Shown: one piece after another, positions 38,027 through 49,827 of the stretch
Layout of the letters: each line of letters opens with the position of its first letter
How positions within the stretch are numbered: the stretch's first letter is position 1
NCBI RefSeq assembly: GCF_009389715.1
Contig: NC_052399.1
Coordinates: forward strand, 17,115,646-17,179,645
DNA length: 64,000 nt
Direction: 5' to 3'
Origin: Phoenix dactylifera
Lineage: Eukaryota; Streptophyta; Magnoliopsida; Arecales; Arecaceae
Notes under the pieces: model-generated
The model's database searches: none
Told to the model about the DNA's origin: nothing
What the model saw: the letters and a program-made list of their open reading frames with translations, nothing else
Translations under genes and position numbers: made by a program

Positions 38027-38566
38027 TGCCCCTTAACTGATGAGTGAATACAGAAGTCCCAATCCCCGCTCGGTTGCAGAACTCCAGAGAGAAAACTCTC
38101 CAAACCATCATCAGGAACACGGGAAGGTGATGATATATTCCTCTAACAAAAGAAAGACCACAGACTGGAAAAGGAAACATAAAATATGATCTTTAGGCTA
38201 CATAAGATCCAGCCTATCCCAGAAGATTCACAAGAAGAACATCCGTTTGATGGGCGATGAACAACATAACTCGACCAAATCAATGCGAATCAAAAGGAAG
38301 GTTAATCAACGATAAATATTTCAACTTGGCGAGCTAGCTATCTAGTAAAATTTCAAATTGGCAAGTTAAGCTGAGAAAATCCAATCAAGGACAGACCCAA
38401 GTTGCCAAATTTCCTATACGGATCTGTTAAACCCGCCAATTTCCTATACCTAATCATCAAAAAAGACAACTCGTTGAACCAATTGTCCTCTCCAAGGTGA
38501 AACCAGGCCCAGAAAAGAACCACTAAAAGAACCCTAATCATCAATTTCTTCAAGAATTCGAGATTC

Positions 38567-39060
38567 AACGGAAGAAATGATCATGATCTCCGGCGCCTCG
38601 CCTCAGAGAAAAACCCTAATTGAATATGGAACTCGAGAAATCGAAACCAACAGGGAAAAAAGCAAGAACTCACCGTCCCGGTGTAGTCAGAGAGCGAGGA
38701 CGCAATAGATCCATGGCGCATTTGAGATCTCCGCGAGCTTTTCTTCAAATCGAGAGAGACGGTCCGAAGACCGAGAGGAGGGCGTTTTTTATTCTTCTTT
38801 TCGAACTTGACAGGGGCGGACTAGAGGAGTTTCAAACCCTACCTTTAAACTTCGAGCATCTCTTGTGCGATCGGACGGAGGGCGCTTCTCTCTAAAGTGC
38901 ATGGCAAGATCCGCCCCGTCCGTTACGAGGGAGTCCACGTCGGATTCCTCTTCAGCATTTTGAATCGCAACGGCTGTCAAACCGGCTGTAGCCGGTGGAA
39001 TGGTGGGTCGGTGACCGACTCGGAACTTTCGGTGATCGTTAGTTGCAAATCAATGCCGTT
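38567..39060. promoter_or_regulatory. Cluster of AACGG (MSA core) motifs upstream of MYB3R
   Basis: AACGG or its complement CCGTT occurs at 38567-38571, 38920-38924, 38969-38973 and 39056-39060, within 550-1,050 bases upstream of the MYB3R start codon. MSA elements with this core are the known binding sites of MYB3R proteins, which suggests autoregulation. The extended MSA consensus is only partly matched, so this is a hypothesis. Confidence 0.35.
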
Positions 39061-39589
39061 CAACTAATGGAGCGTTTGGCTCTGATTAGCCACTGTCTCA
39101 TAGATTTAGCTTGTTGATTTCCTGTAAATGAGCTAAGCTGTACAAACCTGAGAAGTGACTTAATATGGTGACCCAACTTATGAAGAGATGAAATTCATCA
39201 TTTTTATGAACATGGCACCAAAGTAGGTGGATTTGTGTGATGTAAAGTGGGTGGACTCATGTGATGTTGTTTTATGATCATCTGAGAAACTAATCGTATG
39301 GGAGGAAAACCTTGGTTTTTTGTTGAAACTTTTAGGATTGTTTGTTTGGGGGCAAAATCTTACTAAAATAGTTCTCAAAACACGATGCTCGATAAAATAG
39401 GTTTCATGAATTGTCCTTCGTAAAACTTATTTTTTCAAGTTCTATAACACCACTTTTAGCCAAACATGATTTATGAAAAAAACCAAATAACTATTTTAGT
39501 AAAACCTATTCATTTCGAATTTTTTAATACTTATTTTAATAAAATTTGTTAGCCAAATGGCTTCTTAATGCATGATATACTACTAAGAC

Positions 39590-40440
39590 CAGCATGAGTA
39601 CCTTTTCTGTCATATAAAAAAAAAATTTACAACAATATCCATAACTTTAGCCCTTGTAGCATTTCATTATTATTTATTATAGCATGGCCCTAAATTGAAT
39701 ATTTCATGTAAACTTTATATGAAACATTAAATATCTAATATTTATACATGCAAGACCAGCAAAAAAAACTATTTATCCCGAGTAAAATTAAGATATATAT
39801 CGCTTTACAGATATGGTTTTAGAAAAGATGAATACTATGAGAAGAAAACTCCTAATTTCTCTTTAAATTTGTTGTCCTCATTTAATATCTAATGGATAAG
39901 TAAGATTTACAAAGTAGTTTTAGCCCGTTACATCTCATGTCAAATAAAAGAAAATGTCATGAAAGCATCCTTAACTTTTGTAACCTTTGTAGCATTTCAC
40001 TATCATCTAGCGTGACATGAAATATATCAAGACATTAGTAATTTCTAATGCCCTCGTAACATTTTACTATTATGTAGATTGATGCAGCACAAAACTTAAG
40101 CTTTGGTTTAAATTTATTGCGCAACATTGTTTGAGAGTCATAGAAGCAGGACTCCCAAAAAAATACCTATCTCGTGATGCTTTGTCTTACTTACATGAAA
40201 TTTCATAGTAGTGTCCATAAATTATATTGCCATCATAGCATTTTAACATCATCTAGCATGACTTGGCGCAAAATTGAAGTTTTTGTTTATACTTATTGTG
40301 CAACATTTAATATCTAATAATCATACAAGCAAGACCAACTTCATCAGTTTCCATACATTATATTGCCCTTCCAACACTATGTCATCTAACATTACAAGGC
40401 ACAGCCTAAATTTTTCCTGAAAATAGGATTTGACTGCAGA
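39590..40440. repeat. Degenerate tandem repeat of about 280 bp
   Basis: Three or so diverged units recur near 39640, 39990 and 40210. They share TAGCATTT[CT]A[CT]TATCAT, CTAGC[AG]TGACAT-like words, AACATTTAATATCTAATA and CATGCAAGACCA[AG]C. The copies are old and interrupted. It is non-coding, in the gene-free region between MYB3R and the TRM gene. Confidence 0.55.
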
Positions 40441-42500
40441 TGACTACAGGACAAGTTTGAGTGTGGTGGTATCTAGTGCTTATACTCAGTATTTGGAACT
40501 ATATTTTTTTATCCAATCAAGCTCATGTCAACAAGCAAATATTTGGGTTTGGATCCAACCTTGTGAGACTTCAACCTAGCTCTACAGAAAATGCTGGCAG
40601 CTAGTCTATGTTCCCGGATGGAACCAATCCTTGAACCGTAATCTAAAATGAATGCCAGGCTACAAAATTAGATCAGTTTGTGATGAATCCTATTGCATCA
40701 AACCCACTTGACCTTTGAATAAAGTAACTCAGAAATCTCACTCGAAGGAACACCAAGTTAATATGGAGCATTATGTTGCTCATCTTGGACTCATATATGG
40801 TGTGTAATCCATCTGACAGAGGAGCATTGAGAAAGTTTTGCATGGTGTTCTTCTAAAATTTTTGGGCGAGATTTATGAATTATTAAATCATCTCCCCTAC
40901 AAAAAAGACTTCTATATGCTTGTAGGTGAAGTGCACCAAGGAAGAAGATCTTATGATGAAACTGATAACCAATCTTCATCAATATAGTAGAGTTGTTAGA
41001 GACTAATTAACACGTTTACATGACCTACTTGGGAGACTGTATTGGCTTTTAGTAGGAGGAACAGTGACTTGTTCATGGAAACCTACTAAAATCCACTACT
41101 TTTTATGAACTTTTAATGGATTAGTCATATGGTAGAGGAAATTCTAAGGTGACAACAAGGGCAGTCCGTTTTCCCATTCTAGCAAGACCATAACCTTCAA
41201 CATGCGTTAAGCCAAAAGATTCAAACTACCCAAACGTAGTTTAACCTGATTTAAACTCAGGTAAAAGTATTTAGATCGATTGCAGGTGCTTGCAAAAATG
41301 GACCTCCAAGGTCAACATTATCCCTCTATAGTTGCTTAACAAGGATATAGATGTTTCATTTAGAAAAAAGAAACTCCTCATGCATGCATTATATATAGTT
41401 TAATTTATTATATATTACTGAACCATCATGCATTAGCATAATAATCCCTATATTTGTTTCTCTTTGAGGCTTCCAGTAAGGGGCTCAAGTATCTTAGTAA
41501 CTTACCAACCTAAGAATTAAGATATATACAACCTAATAAGTTGTTATTTATTCATTTTTTATTGAGAACCTGATAATTTTGTTTAGTTCTGTTGGCACAT
41601 GCTTCTCTCCATAGGTCTATTAACCATCAATCAAGCCAGAAATGAACATTGGAGCTGCTACAGCTTATGGTTGACATTAACCAAGATAGGATCCCAATTC
41701 TCGAGGACGGTATTCCATGGAGAGGCCAAATTAGAACTTAATAAAGAAGATCTCTATAAATTCTATGCAATTTTTTTTTTTAAAAAAAAAAAAGTGTTCC
41801 GAGATCTAGCTCTAAATAGGGCTCCGCAACTATAAAGTGTATGAGCACATGTGTACGCAAATGTTTAGTCGCATATCGACTACGTACTGATTAGATTTTG
41901 AGTATTGATATGGGGCCAAGATATTCAAATAATACTTTTCGGCTAGTTTTTTTTGGAGAAAGTCCTAAGTTGCTATTGATGGTATCAGAGTTATTAATTG
42001 TATCAAAATAGATTCAATCCATAGTCATGTGGACTAGGGGACACTACTCCACATGCTTATTTAGACTGGCCACAAGCTGATCGTACTATTTATAGTTGGA
42101 TTCGTAGTACTTATGATTAAATTTGAATGGATTTAAATCCTTAACTTGGCAAGGATACTAAGATTTAAATGAGGAGAGTATGTGAGGACTTGTATGGATA
42201 TGTAGTTAGACTCATATCAGCTGGATAGATCTTGGATACTTGTATAGAGCTATGAAATTTAAATAATATATTTTGTTTAGTCTTTTTGGATAAGGCTCTA
42301 GATTGTTACACCACGTATTTTTATGCACCCGTCCATAAAATGTCTTGATAAACTCCAGCTTGATGCAAAATAAGCCTTTCACAATATATAAACTCGTGCT
42401 TGAGCTAGACTGCATTCAAATTCAGATATAAATTGTAGAAAATAATAAGTTTCATTATAATCCAATCATTGACATATGACTGCATTTTTATAATATATAT
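40441..42500. other. Gene-free stretch
   Basis: AT-rich DNA without a supportable exon. A T-run directly followed by an A-run (about 41770-41793) forms a homopolymer palindrome. I see no other structure. Confidence 0.5.
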
Positions 42501-42507
42501 ATATATA

Positions 42508-42670
42508 TTTTTTTTTTGGTGAAGGGGCTGGGGGGAGGTGCTAAAGGATGAGAAATCACTAATAATAATCAGCGTAGGGATGTCATGGTACTGAAATGTA
42601 GAGTTGAGCGATTCTTCCGGGCGAAAGTAAACAGGCAAACCCCCAATGGTTCCAACCCAAGTGGGGCCAC
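42508..42670 (-). mobile_element. Probable 3' end of a retroposon (poly(A) on minus strand)
   Basis: On the minus strand, GC-rich sequence (CCACTTGGGTTGGAACC, then CCCCAGCCCCTTCACC) runs into an A tail (T run 42508-42517) and an (AT)n tract. The pre-tail resembles other LINE or SINE tails in this window. No target duplication was identified, so limits and class are uncertain. Confidence 0.4.
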
Positions 42671-42781
42671 CTCAGAAAGCAAAAAGGGCACATGGTTAAG
42701 GAAGAGAAATAAAGAAAGGTAGGAAAGCACATTTAAATAGTTAAATGCATATAGGTGTATTGGATTAACTCTAGTAAATGA

Positions 42782-43047
42782 TTTTTTTTTTTTTTTACTA
42801 AGACGGGTGGATCATACTTACCGAATATGGATGCACCAAATAAAATCAAAAAACAAAATACTTTAGAGTGCCAGGAGCAACTCTCCATCACTAGTCCATA
42901 GGGTACTACCGGAATGACTGGCTACACAAGCAGCCATTCAGTCCGCAGCCCCATTAACTTTACGGAAAACATGTTTGACCTGAAAGGCCCTCTATTCCTC
43001 ACCATCGCTCAGATAAGTAAATAGTTCCCTCATGCGATGCAAAATGC
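42782..43047 (-). mobile_element. 5'-truncated LINE, RNase H end
   Basis: The minus strand reads RMRELFTYL and then HVFRKVNGAAD, MAACVASHSGSTLW, the C-terminal RNase H part of a plant L1 ORF2, interrupted by a stop after NGAAD. A poly(A) tail (T run 42782-42796) ends it. The words AAATGATTTT at 42776 and AAATGACTTTT at 43048 may be the target duplication. It resembles the LINE at 6.6-7.4 kb but is clearly diverged from it. Confidence 0.72.
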
Positions 43048-43099
43048 AAAATGACTTTTGAGACGTCTAATTTGGTGTGTTAAAAATTATAATACCACG

Positions 43100-44192
43100 A
43101 CGTCCCGATTCTATTTAGAATCATATTTTTCTTTCACATTTTGTTTATTTTCTCTCACTTTTTTTTTTACATGTTGAATAGATCGAAGAAGAGTTCGCAT
43201 CTGGACAGCTCATAGATAGAAGCTGACTTGTTGGTTATAAAATTACCATCTTTGTATTCTAATCATCATAAAGTTTTCGAGACATCTATGAGTAAAACAT
43301 GCTTGACCCAATATTTCTTTAGCATATATTAGCGTCATTTCATTTCACCTTTTGTCGAGAACCTAGGCAATTTTGGACTTGGCCATGTAAAGGTTTCACA
43401 AGTAACATGAGATGCTGCATCCAACTCAACATGGGAGTTTTGTGATTCCATTTAGCAATTTCTTGCATGTTTTCTTTTGCCAGTGGACAATTTACCCTAA
43501 ATAATCTATTGATTGAAGACCACTAAAACAGTAGACAATTTACCTTGTGCGAGATAGCCAATGGATGGATATTGGAACAAAAATTATACAGGGCTGGCGT
43601 CATAGAGGAAATATAAAGCCAACTTTCTATTTTATTATATATTTTAGTATTTGTTTAAAAAAAATCTAAAAATCATAGACTTTCTCTGCGAATGGAGTCA
43701 TCAGACTATGATTGAAAAAAACTAAAAAAAAAAAAAAAGAGAAAGAAAGACTCCTATATGATTTTTTTTGCATCTAAAAAGACCACAGGACTCTTGCGCA
43801 TAGGGAGAGAGCAACCGCTGGTATGTCTGAGGAGTTCCGACACTCTCTGACCAAAAAATTTAAGCGGACGCGGACCACCATAATAGTTCTCGGCCATGTT
43901 GCCACATAAAAAATTATAAAGTATTGCCCCCATCGATACTTCTGATCTCATCCAACCGCATGGCCTCGATTTCCCTCTATCACGGTCAAGGAATGAATGG
44001 TGGCCCAAGAAACAAGATCTGTGAGAACTTTTCTTGGCAGTTTGATCTTTCTCAATGCCTTCTTCGAGTTGGCTTCCTCTTTGGCTCTTTCTTTACTGAC
44101 CTTTACACTCTTCTATTAATTATGGAGGTGTCGGTATCCTTTTTCTTAACCAGATGTTGCTTTCCTTCAGTAGTTTTTTTCATGTACTGAGT
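43100..44192. other. Gene-free stretch
   Basis: Short open frames on both strands at 43754-44190 have no recognised domain. The segment before 44210 may be retroposon-derived, but I could not confirm it. Confidence 0.45.
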
Positions 44193-44239
44193 TGTATTAT
44201 TTTCTTCCTCAAAAAAAAAAAATGGTGTATTATTTTCTT
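44193..44239 (+). mobile_element. Minimal poly(A) insertion with 14-bp target duplication
   Basis: TGTATTATTTTCTT is exactly repeated at 44193-44206 and 44226-44239. The 19-base insert between them is CCTC, twelve A and TGG. This fits a LINE-machinery insertion truncated almost to the tail. Confidence 0.7.
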
Positions 44240-44895
44240 GACATCTACAAAACTGGCAGATCCACCATGTTAATTCAGAGTAAATGAGCCATGCTGTGAA
44301 GAATTAAACACTAGATTTTTGAAGAAGTACATGCACCAGAAGATAGAAATTGTGGCCTCTCATGGAAGAGGATCTGCAGGGCATCTCAAAGAACCCATGG
44401 AAGTAGGGGGAAAGAGCACCTGGAATTCCTTTGGGTTTGCAGGTGAATCTTCTTTTTCCGTTCACCTATTTAATTTTGGTAGTTAACCATTTGCATTTAG
44501 GACTTGTTTGATCATGGAAGGGAAAGGCAATACAAAAGAAAACTGTTTAACCAAACAATTCAATCACACCTTGCGAAGAAGTCTTTTAATTTTACAGCCT
44601 TTGGGAATAGTTAAATCTTTACCTTTTTCTTGTTCTTCTAAATCTCTTACGTTCATAGCCCTGGCAATCACCAAGTCTTTGCCTTTATCTTGTTCTTCAT
44701 TGAATCAGACGCTTGTGGGGAGTTTTATGGCTCTTGGGAGTAGATTTTTAGAAGCTTTCAGTGCTGTGTAAGTTCCAAATCATGTAAGTTTCTCTTGTAG
44801 AAGTAATGTTTGGATTGGGGAGTTGGTTTTGTGTGGGCCATCTGACCTTGTCAGTGATTTTTTTTTTGCCCCCTGTCAATTCTCCACAGTAGGAT

Positions 44896-47800
44896 ATGCC
44901 TCAAGGCAATCTAAGATCAGCAGTTCACAGATCTTTAACAAAGAGCCTTCCTGTTGGATTTGAAGTTGGGAATGAAACAGTCCAATGGGGGACAAGCAGA
45001 AGGTCCAAAACCTCCCAGTCTGTTGCATTAGAGCCTATAGAACGAAGAGGCCGCCGTGGCTCAGATCTGATGCCCTTCAGGGTTAAGGAAGAAGAGAAGG
45101 TCATGGCCTACCAAGAGGACAGCGAGTTGCAGCTGTTGCATGTCTCCAAAGGAGCTCAGAAGCTGGACCGGATGATCGACTCATGGTCAAAGGCACCAAA
45201 TCTTGATGGGCGATCAAAACATTTTGCAGAAGATCTTCTGAGAAGTGCTTTGGATCTCCAGGAGTCGCTGGTCATGCTCGAGAAGCTGCAAAATGCCTCA
45301 AAGATAATGGCCAGGATGAATAAGAAGCAGAAACCAGAGTTCATTTATGAAAGAGAGCAAGAGCTAGAACAAGAGAACTCTTCTGAAACATTGGGTTCTA
45401 AAACATTTGAAGGTGGTGGCTGCCACCATTGGTTGCAGGAACCATGGCTTTCCATCGACGGATCTTCGAGGAATCTTGTTGAGGAGCTGAAACAAGTGAT
45501 AGGAGACAGCCTCTGTAGGCAGAACCTCTTGTCGTTATCCTCTGATGATAAGAAGGCTTCTTCGAGCAAGACACTGGGGTACTCTCAAAGCAAGGTTGCC
45601 AATTATAAGCATAGTGAGCAAGAGGTAGAGGCAGTTGGTTCTATTCGTGCCTCAGACCAGCCTAAGAAGCCAAAAGCTCGAAATTTGATTGCTAAGCTTA
45701 TGGGTCTGGAAGAAGTCCCTTCACAAACTGCACAGCCAGTCAAAAAAGAAGAGAAGGGGAAGAACATAAATTCCCCAAGGCATAGTCTTGATATTGAGAT
45801 GCCCAAGGCAAGGAAGCTGCTATTCATACCACAGATTCCAGATCCAAAGAGAAAGACACTCCAGGAAATCATCGAAACGATGCAATTCAAAGGGCTTCTG
45901 AAGAGTCTACAAGCTGAACACCGCAGATGTCAGCCTTGTTTCTCTGATACTCCACAGCTGCAACAGTATGCCAGAGATTTCTATGGGGATGATGACGTGC
46001 CACCAATTGTGATAATGAAACCTCTGCATTTACCATGCTGGGAGAGAGGTGAGATCCATAAGGAGCCTACTTTGGAAAAGGTGGCAGTTAAGGAAGACAT
46101 CAGATCCACCAAGTTGGGCCAGGAAGAGAAAGTTTCTGATCAGAAAAATATGGTAACCGGAACAGCGGAAAGGAAAAAAATGAAGCCCAAGGGGAAAATC
46201 AAAGAGAAATCATTTCCAAATGTTAAGTCTGTTTCCGTAGCTTCTTCGTGTCGGAGTCAGCAGAAGAAAGAGGCTTTTGAGACTCGAAAAAAATCTGATA
46301 AAGAACAGAAAGAATTATTTTTGAATGAGAAGAAACAAGAAGAGAAGAAGGATTTCAAAGCCACAAAGGTGTTGATATCACCTTCCAAGACCTCTACAGC
46401 AGCTGCAAAGCATGATAAAAGACTAGCAGCAGCAAGGAATAATGGTTCCACTCAAATAAGCACATCACAAAATCAAAATCTAAAATGCTCATCAAAATCG
46501 GTAGCACAAAATTTCTCAGGTTCCACAAAGAAGAAGAAGACCACAGGAGCAAAACCAATTAGAAGTTCTAGCAAAGAAGTTGTGAGTCTCCTCTCCAAAT
46601 ATCTTCTTTACATTATAACTTGTTTGTTAAACAAAGGCTAATAGTTTCAATTAGCAGCCAGTAGGTTTTTGTCTGCTGGTTTCTGCCGCTCTCCTTCCGG
46701 CAATTGCTAAGGAGAGCTTCTGGTTTCGAACCACAGAAGGTGGTAATCCCACCATATTTTTCCCAAAAAGTTAAACAGAAAGAAAAGAAAAAGATTTTTC
46801 AAGAAGCATGGATTATTGGCATCAATGCACTGTATAAGTGATTTCCAATAGAAATATAATCAAGGAAATCATTTAATTTTACAGATATAGTGATTCTATT
46901 TTTATACATTTTTTGGTAGTCTTAGTTTAAGTTACCATGCAATCAAATTTTATTAGATTGGTGCATCACTGACCGTTCTCTTCTTCTTCTTCTTTTTGTT
47001 ACTGTGGAATGATGATAAGAAATGCAAAGAAGATGACAAAGAAGTCAATTCTCATAATAAAACCGATAGTCTTTCAACAACAAGAAGCACTTTCTCAGGT
47101 GAAGAGCTCTCTGAACAGGCAGACCAAGATACAGAACCATGCAACAGAGGTAAACAATTTATATAATTTTGAGATTTAGCTACAAATCCTCTTCTTCTAG
47201 TCATAGGTCTTGCTTCAACTTGCACATTTTTACTAGTTATGTCTGTATGTGCACTTCAATTCAGATTGTTCAAGTTGCTTGTTAGCTAGCTAATAACTTG
47301 GTACATGGAACTTGTAACTTTAGTTTGAATCCATGTTTAGTATCTTCTTCTGCATAGTGAGACCAGAGCAGAAAACATTACGTAGTCTTAAAACTTATAG
47401 TCAACTAAATATTTTTTAAACTGCAGATGACACAGTAAAATCTTGGAAAGAATTATGTGAAGTTATTGGAAAGATCAATCAAGACGGAAACATCTCTGGG
47501 TCAGGAGAAGAAGATATTCAACTTCCTGAAAAGAAAGCGACTACAGGAGAAGCAGCTGCAATAGAAGATGACCTCAAACTGTTACTTTTGGGCAACCAAC
47601 CATTCATTAACCGTGCACGAGAACTTTTCAATGTTGATGATAACAGACCTTCATACCATCAGATTAAAGGCACAGATGAGGTTGGAAAGAGAAATGCTAA
47701 GCTCTTCTTGGACATTGCGGCAGAGCTAATGATGCGCAAAAGCCACCAGCGGAAGCACTTGATTCATTCATCACTCCAAACCCACTTGTGGGGCAGAACA

Positions 47801-48076
47801 GTATATTACACTATGGACCTGTTGGTGGATGAAATCAGTAACGAGATCAGTAAACTGACTAATTACAGTATCGTTAATGATGATGCTGCTACAGATAGCC
47901 TTTATAGAAGACTGGAGAGAGATCTCAAATGCAAGGACCCAATGATAAATGCTTTGTGGGACTCTGGCTGGGTGGATTGGATTTGCATGGAAGAGACAGA
48001 CCAAGTTGTAGATGAAGTAGGAGAGTATGTCTTGGCTTCGCTCATCGAAGAGGCTGCTATAGAATTAATATATTAA
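44896..48076 (+). CDS. TRM-like protein (LIAKLMGLE motif, DUF4378)
   Basis: TON1-RECRUITING MOTIF/LONGIFOLIA-related proteins act at cortical microtubules and recruit TON1-PP2A complexes that set division plane and cell shape. Three exons (44896-46581, 47020-47149, 47427-48076) join in phase to 821 residues. The start MPQGNLRSAVHRS matches the usual MPQ..LRS N-terminus. A helical segment with HFAEDLLRSALDLQESL lies near residue 110, the signature motif RNLIAKLMGLEEVP at about 262-275, and a long Lys/Ser/Glu-rich low-complexity region at 390-560. The DUF4378 region is in exon 3 (LFLDIAAELMMRKSH to INALWDSGWVDWI), and the last 25 residues (DEVGEYVLASLIEEAAIEL) correspond to the TON1-binding C-terminal motif. 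The ATG sits nine bases after a CCACAG acceptor, so a 5' UTR exon upstream (about 44.5-44.8 kb) is likely. Subfamily not resolved. Confidence 0.9.
46684..46740. repeat. Hairpin and box B-like word in TRM intron 1
   Basis: GCTCTCCTT at about 46688 is inverted as AAGGAGAGC at about 46708. Ten bases later TGGTTTCGAACCA (46721-46733) is itself a near-palindrome that on the minus strand contains GGTTCGAAACC, a pol III box B match. It may be a fragment of a tRNA-derived SINE; no box A or tail was found. Confidence 0.35.
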
Positions 48077-49277
48077 AAAAGCTTTTATGTTTTTGGGCAC
48101 CTTAAGTTCTGTTTGTATACCAAACAACTGCTAACTTTTCTATTTTACATATGATGCTATGTTTTGTAGTCCGAAAAGGCGAAAACATTCTGCTTTTATG
48201 GAAACGCATGGAACAATATAATCAATGGAAAAGAGAATCGAACATCAGTTAAGGCGTTGACATTGTCCAAGTGCTATTTGAGAAGGTTGTTCTGACTTAA
48301 AATGTGAAAGTTCCTTTTTTTGCTTTTTTGCAAGCACTGGTGATGATCAATAGGCATAAATCTTCATGATTCTTGTTATGTTATGAAATTCCTCTTTTTG
48401 GTTTTCGACGTAATATTTATCTCTTTTTCACAAAGTATCAGGCCTAGAAGCTAAATGATAGGCAGAGTTTGCATTTGTTCTTTGAGAACTTAAAATGGAA
48501 CAACATCCTGAATCAAAATTCATTTTTATTTTCAATATGAGCAGGTTAATTCATCTGGCCACCATGATACTGTCATGATTGTTGTGCTTATATCTAGCTT
48601 CAATTTCACAAAGAGTGGTAAATTCCACTCGAACAAAAACCAACATGACTAATCATAGGTTGAATGAGCCTTTTTTGATAAGATTTGAATAATTTCTTCA
48701 CAATAATATATAATTCTTTTGGAAAACTCTATGCCTTTGACCTTCCTTGTTCTTGTAAGCTGAATGGGACTTTGTACCTGAAGAAAATGCTGCTGCTTTG
48801 ATGAAAACATGACGATGGCTAAAGGTTGATTGGAAATATAGTATGTTTTAAGGCTTCAATGTGACGGATGGATCAATGTAGATACTTGTCTTACCACTTT
48901 GGTTTTCCCGTGGGCTTTCTCCTCTACCGCTAGTTCCCAGGCTAGAAACTATGGGTTGCAAGATGGTGTAGATTTATTGAAGCCAAGAAATCATTCGCTT
49001 TGGCAAGAAGATAGTACATGAAGGCAGCGGTAATGAGCTTTCAAAGCATATCGTCCTGAGGTGATAATTGTGAGGGCTTGAAAGAATGAATTGGAGGAAA
49101 GCTTTGTCGTGGAGATGTTAAATTTGGATGGAAAAACTGAGTGTTATGGAGAAGCATGATGAGATGGGGAGAGAAGATTTTTTTGCAGGAAGGTGCAGTA
49201 TAAAGATTTTAAGAAATAACCTAAATAGAATGGAATAAAACCAAAATGCAATAAAAGCTAAGCTAAAGCCATGCAAC
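48077..49277. other. Gene-free stretch after TRM
   Basis: Contains the presumed TRM 3' UTR and AT-rich DNA. No exon, RNA gene or element recognised. Confidence 0.5.
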
Positions 49278-49326
49278 TATGCAATTTTTTTTTTTTTTTT
49301 TTCTGGAAGAGGGCAAGTATGCAATT
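49278..49326 (-). mobile_element. Minimal poly(T) LINE-tail insertion with 9-bp target duplication
   Basis: TATGCAATT is repeated at 49278-49286 and 49318-49326 around a 31-base insert of a T run plus CTGGAAGAGGGCAAG. On the minus strand this reads CTTGCCCTCTTCCAG followed by A, like the pre-tail of the insertion at 15.6 kb. Confidence 0.65.
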
Positions 49327-49627
49327 GCTGTTTGAAGCTTCAGACACTCTAAGGTTTTGCAGTTTTAATTCCTTCGCCATGAAGCATTTGGTACCATCTT
49401 ATTTGCATGAAATAGAAAGATTGACTGGCAATGAACTGCAAGATACTTGAAATGATTTTTGAAACAGATTTTTTCTCTTTTTTCTTTGAGGAATATAGTG
49501 GAAATGATTTTAAAACTAAGAAATTTAGCTAGCTGAGGAGAGAAGTGCCAACTGGCACAACAAGGCTCTTCCATCTAACCAAATAAAAAATTTAGAAGTT
49601 TAGACATGTTGGGGTTATGATTGGTAT

Positions 49628-49819
49628 CAAGGTTCGCCATTCCAGTATTGGACTTCGTACTGATGCCATACTAGCATAGTATCGGAATGGTATAATACGG
49701 AATTTTTTTTGGCATACTAAGCGTCGGTATGCCACTCGTATCGAGTACCGGTACCGAGCCGGCACGATAGGTACGATATGCTCTATATCGTCCGATTCGG
49801 ACCGGTACAACATATATTG
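49628..49819. mobile_element. CAAGGTTCGC MITE, copy C (192 bp, decayed)
   Basis: It begins CAAGGTTCGCC like copies A and B, and has GGTACCG and related words inside. The right end (ACATATATTG) has drifted. The flanks are ATTGGTAT (49620-49627) and ATTGGGAT (49820-49827), an 8-bp duplication with one change. This is the oldest-looking of the three copies. Confidence 0.72.
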
Positions 49820-49827
49820 ATTGGGAT

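Noticed and set aside
43754-44190. Pair of overlapping frames of about 85 codons
   Set aside because: No homology recognised; possibly retroposon-derived but not demonstrable.
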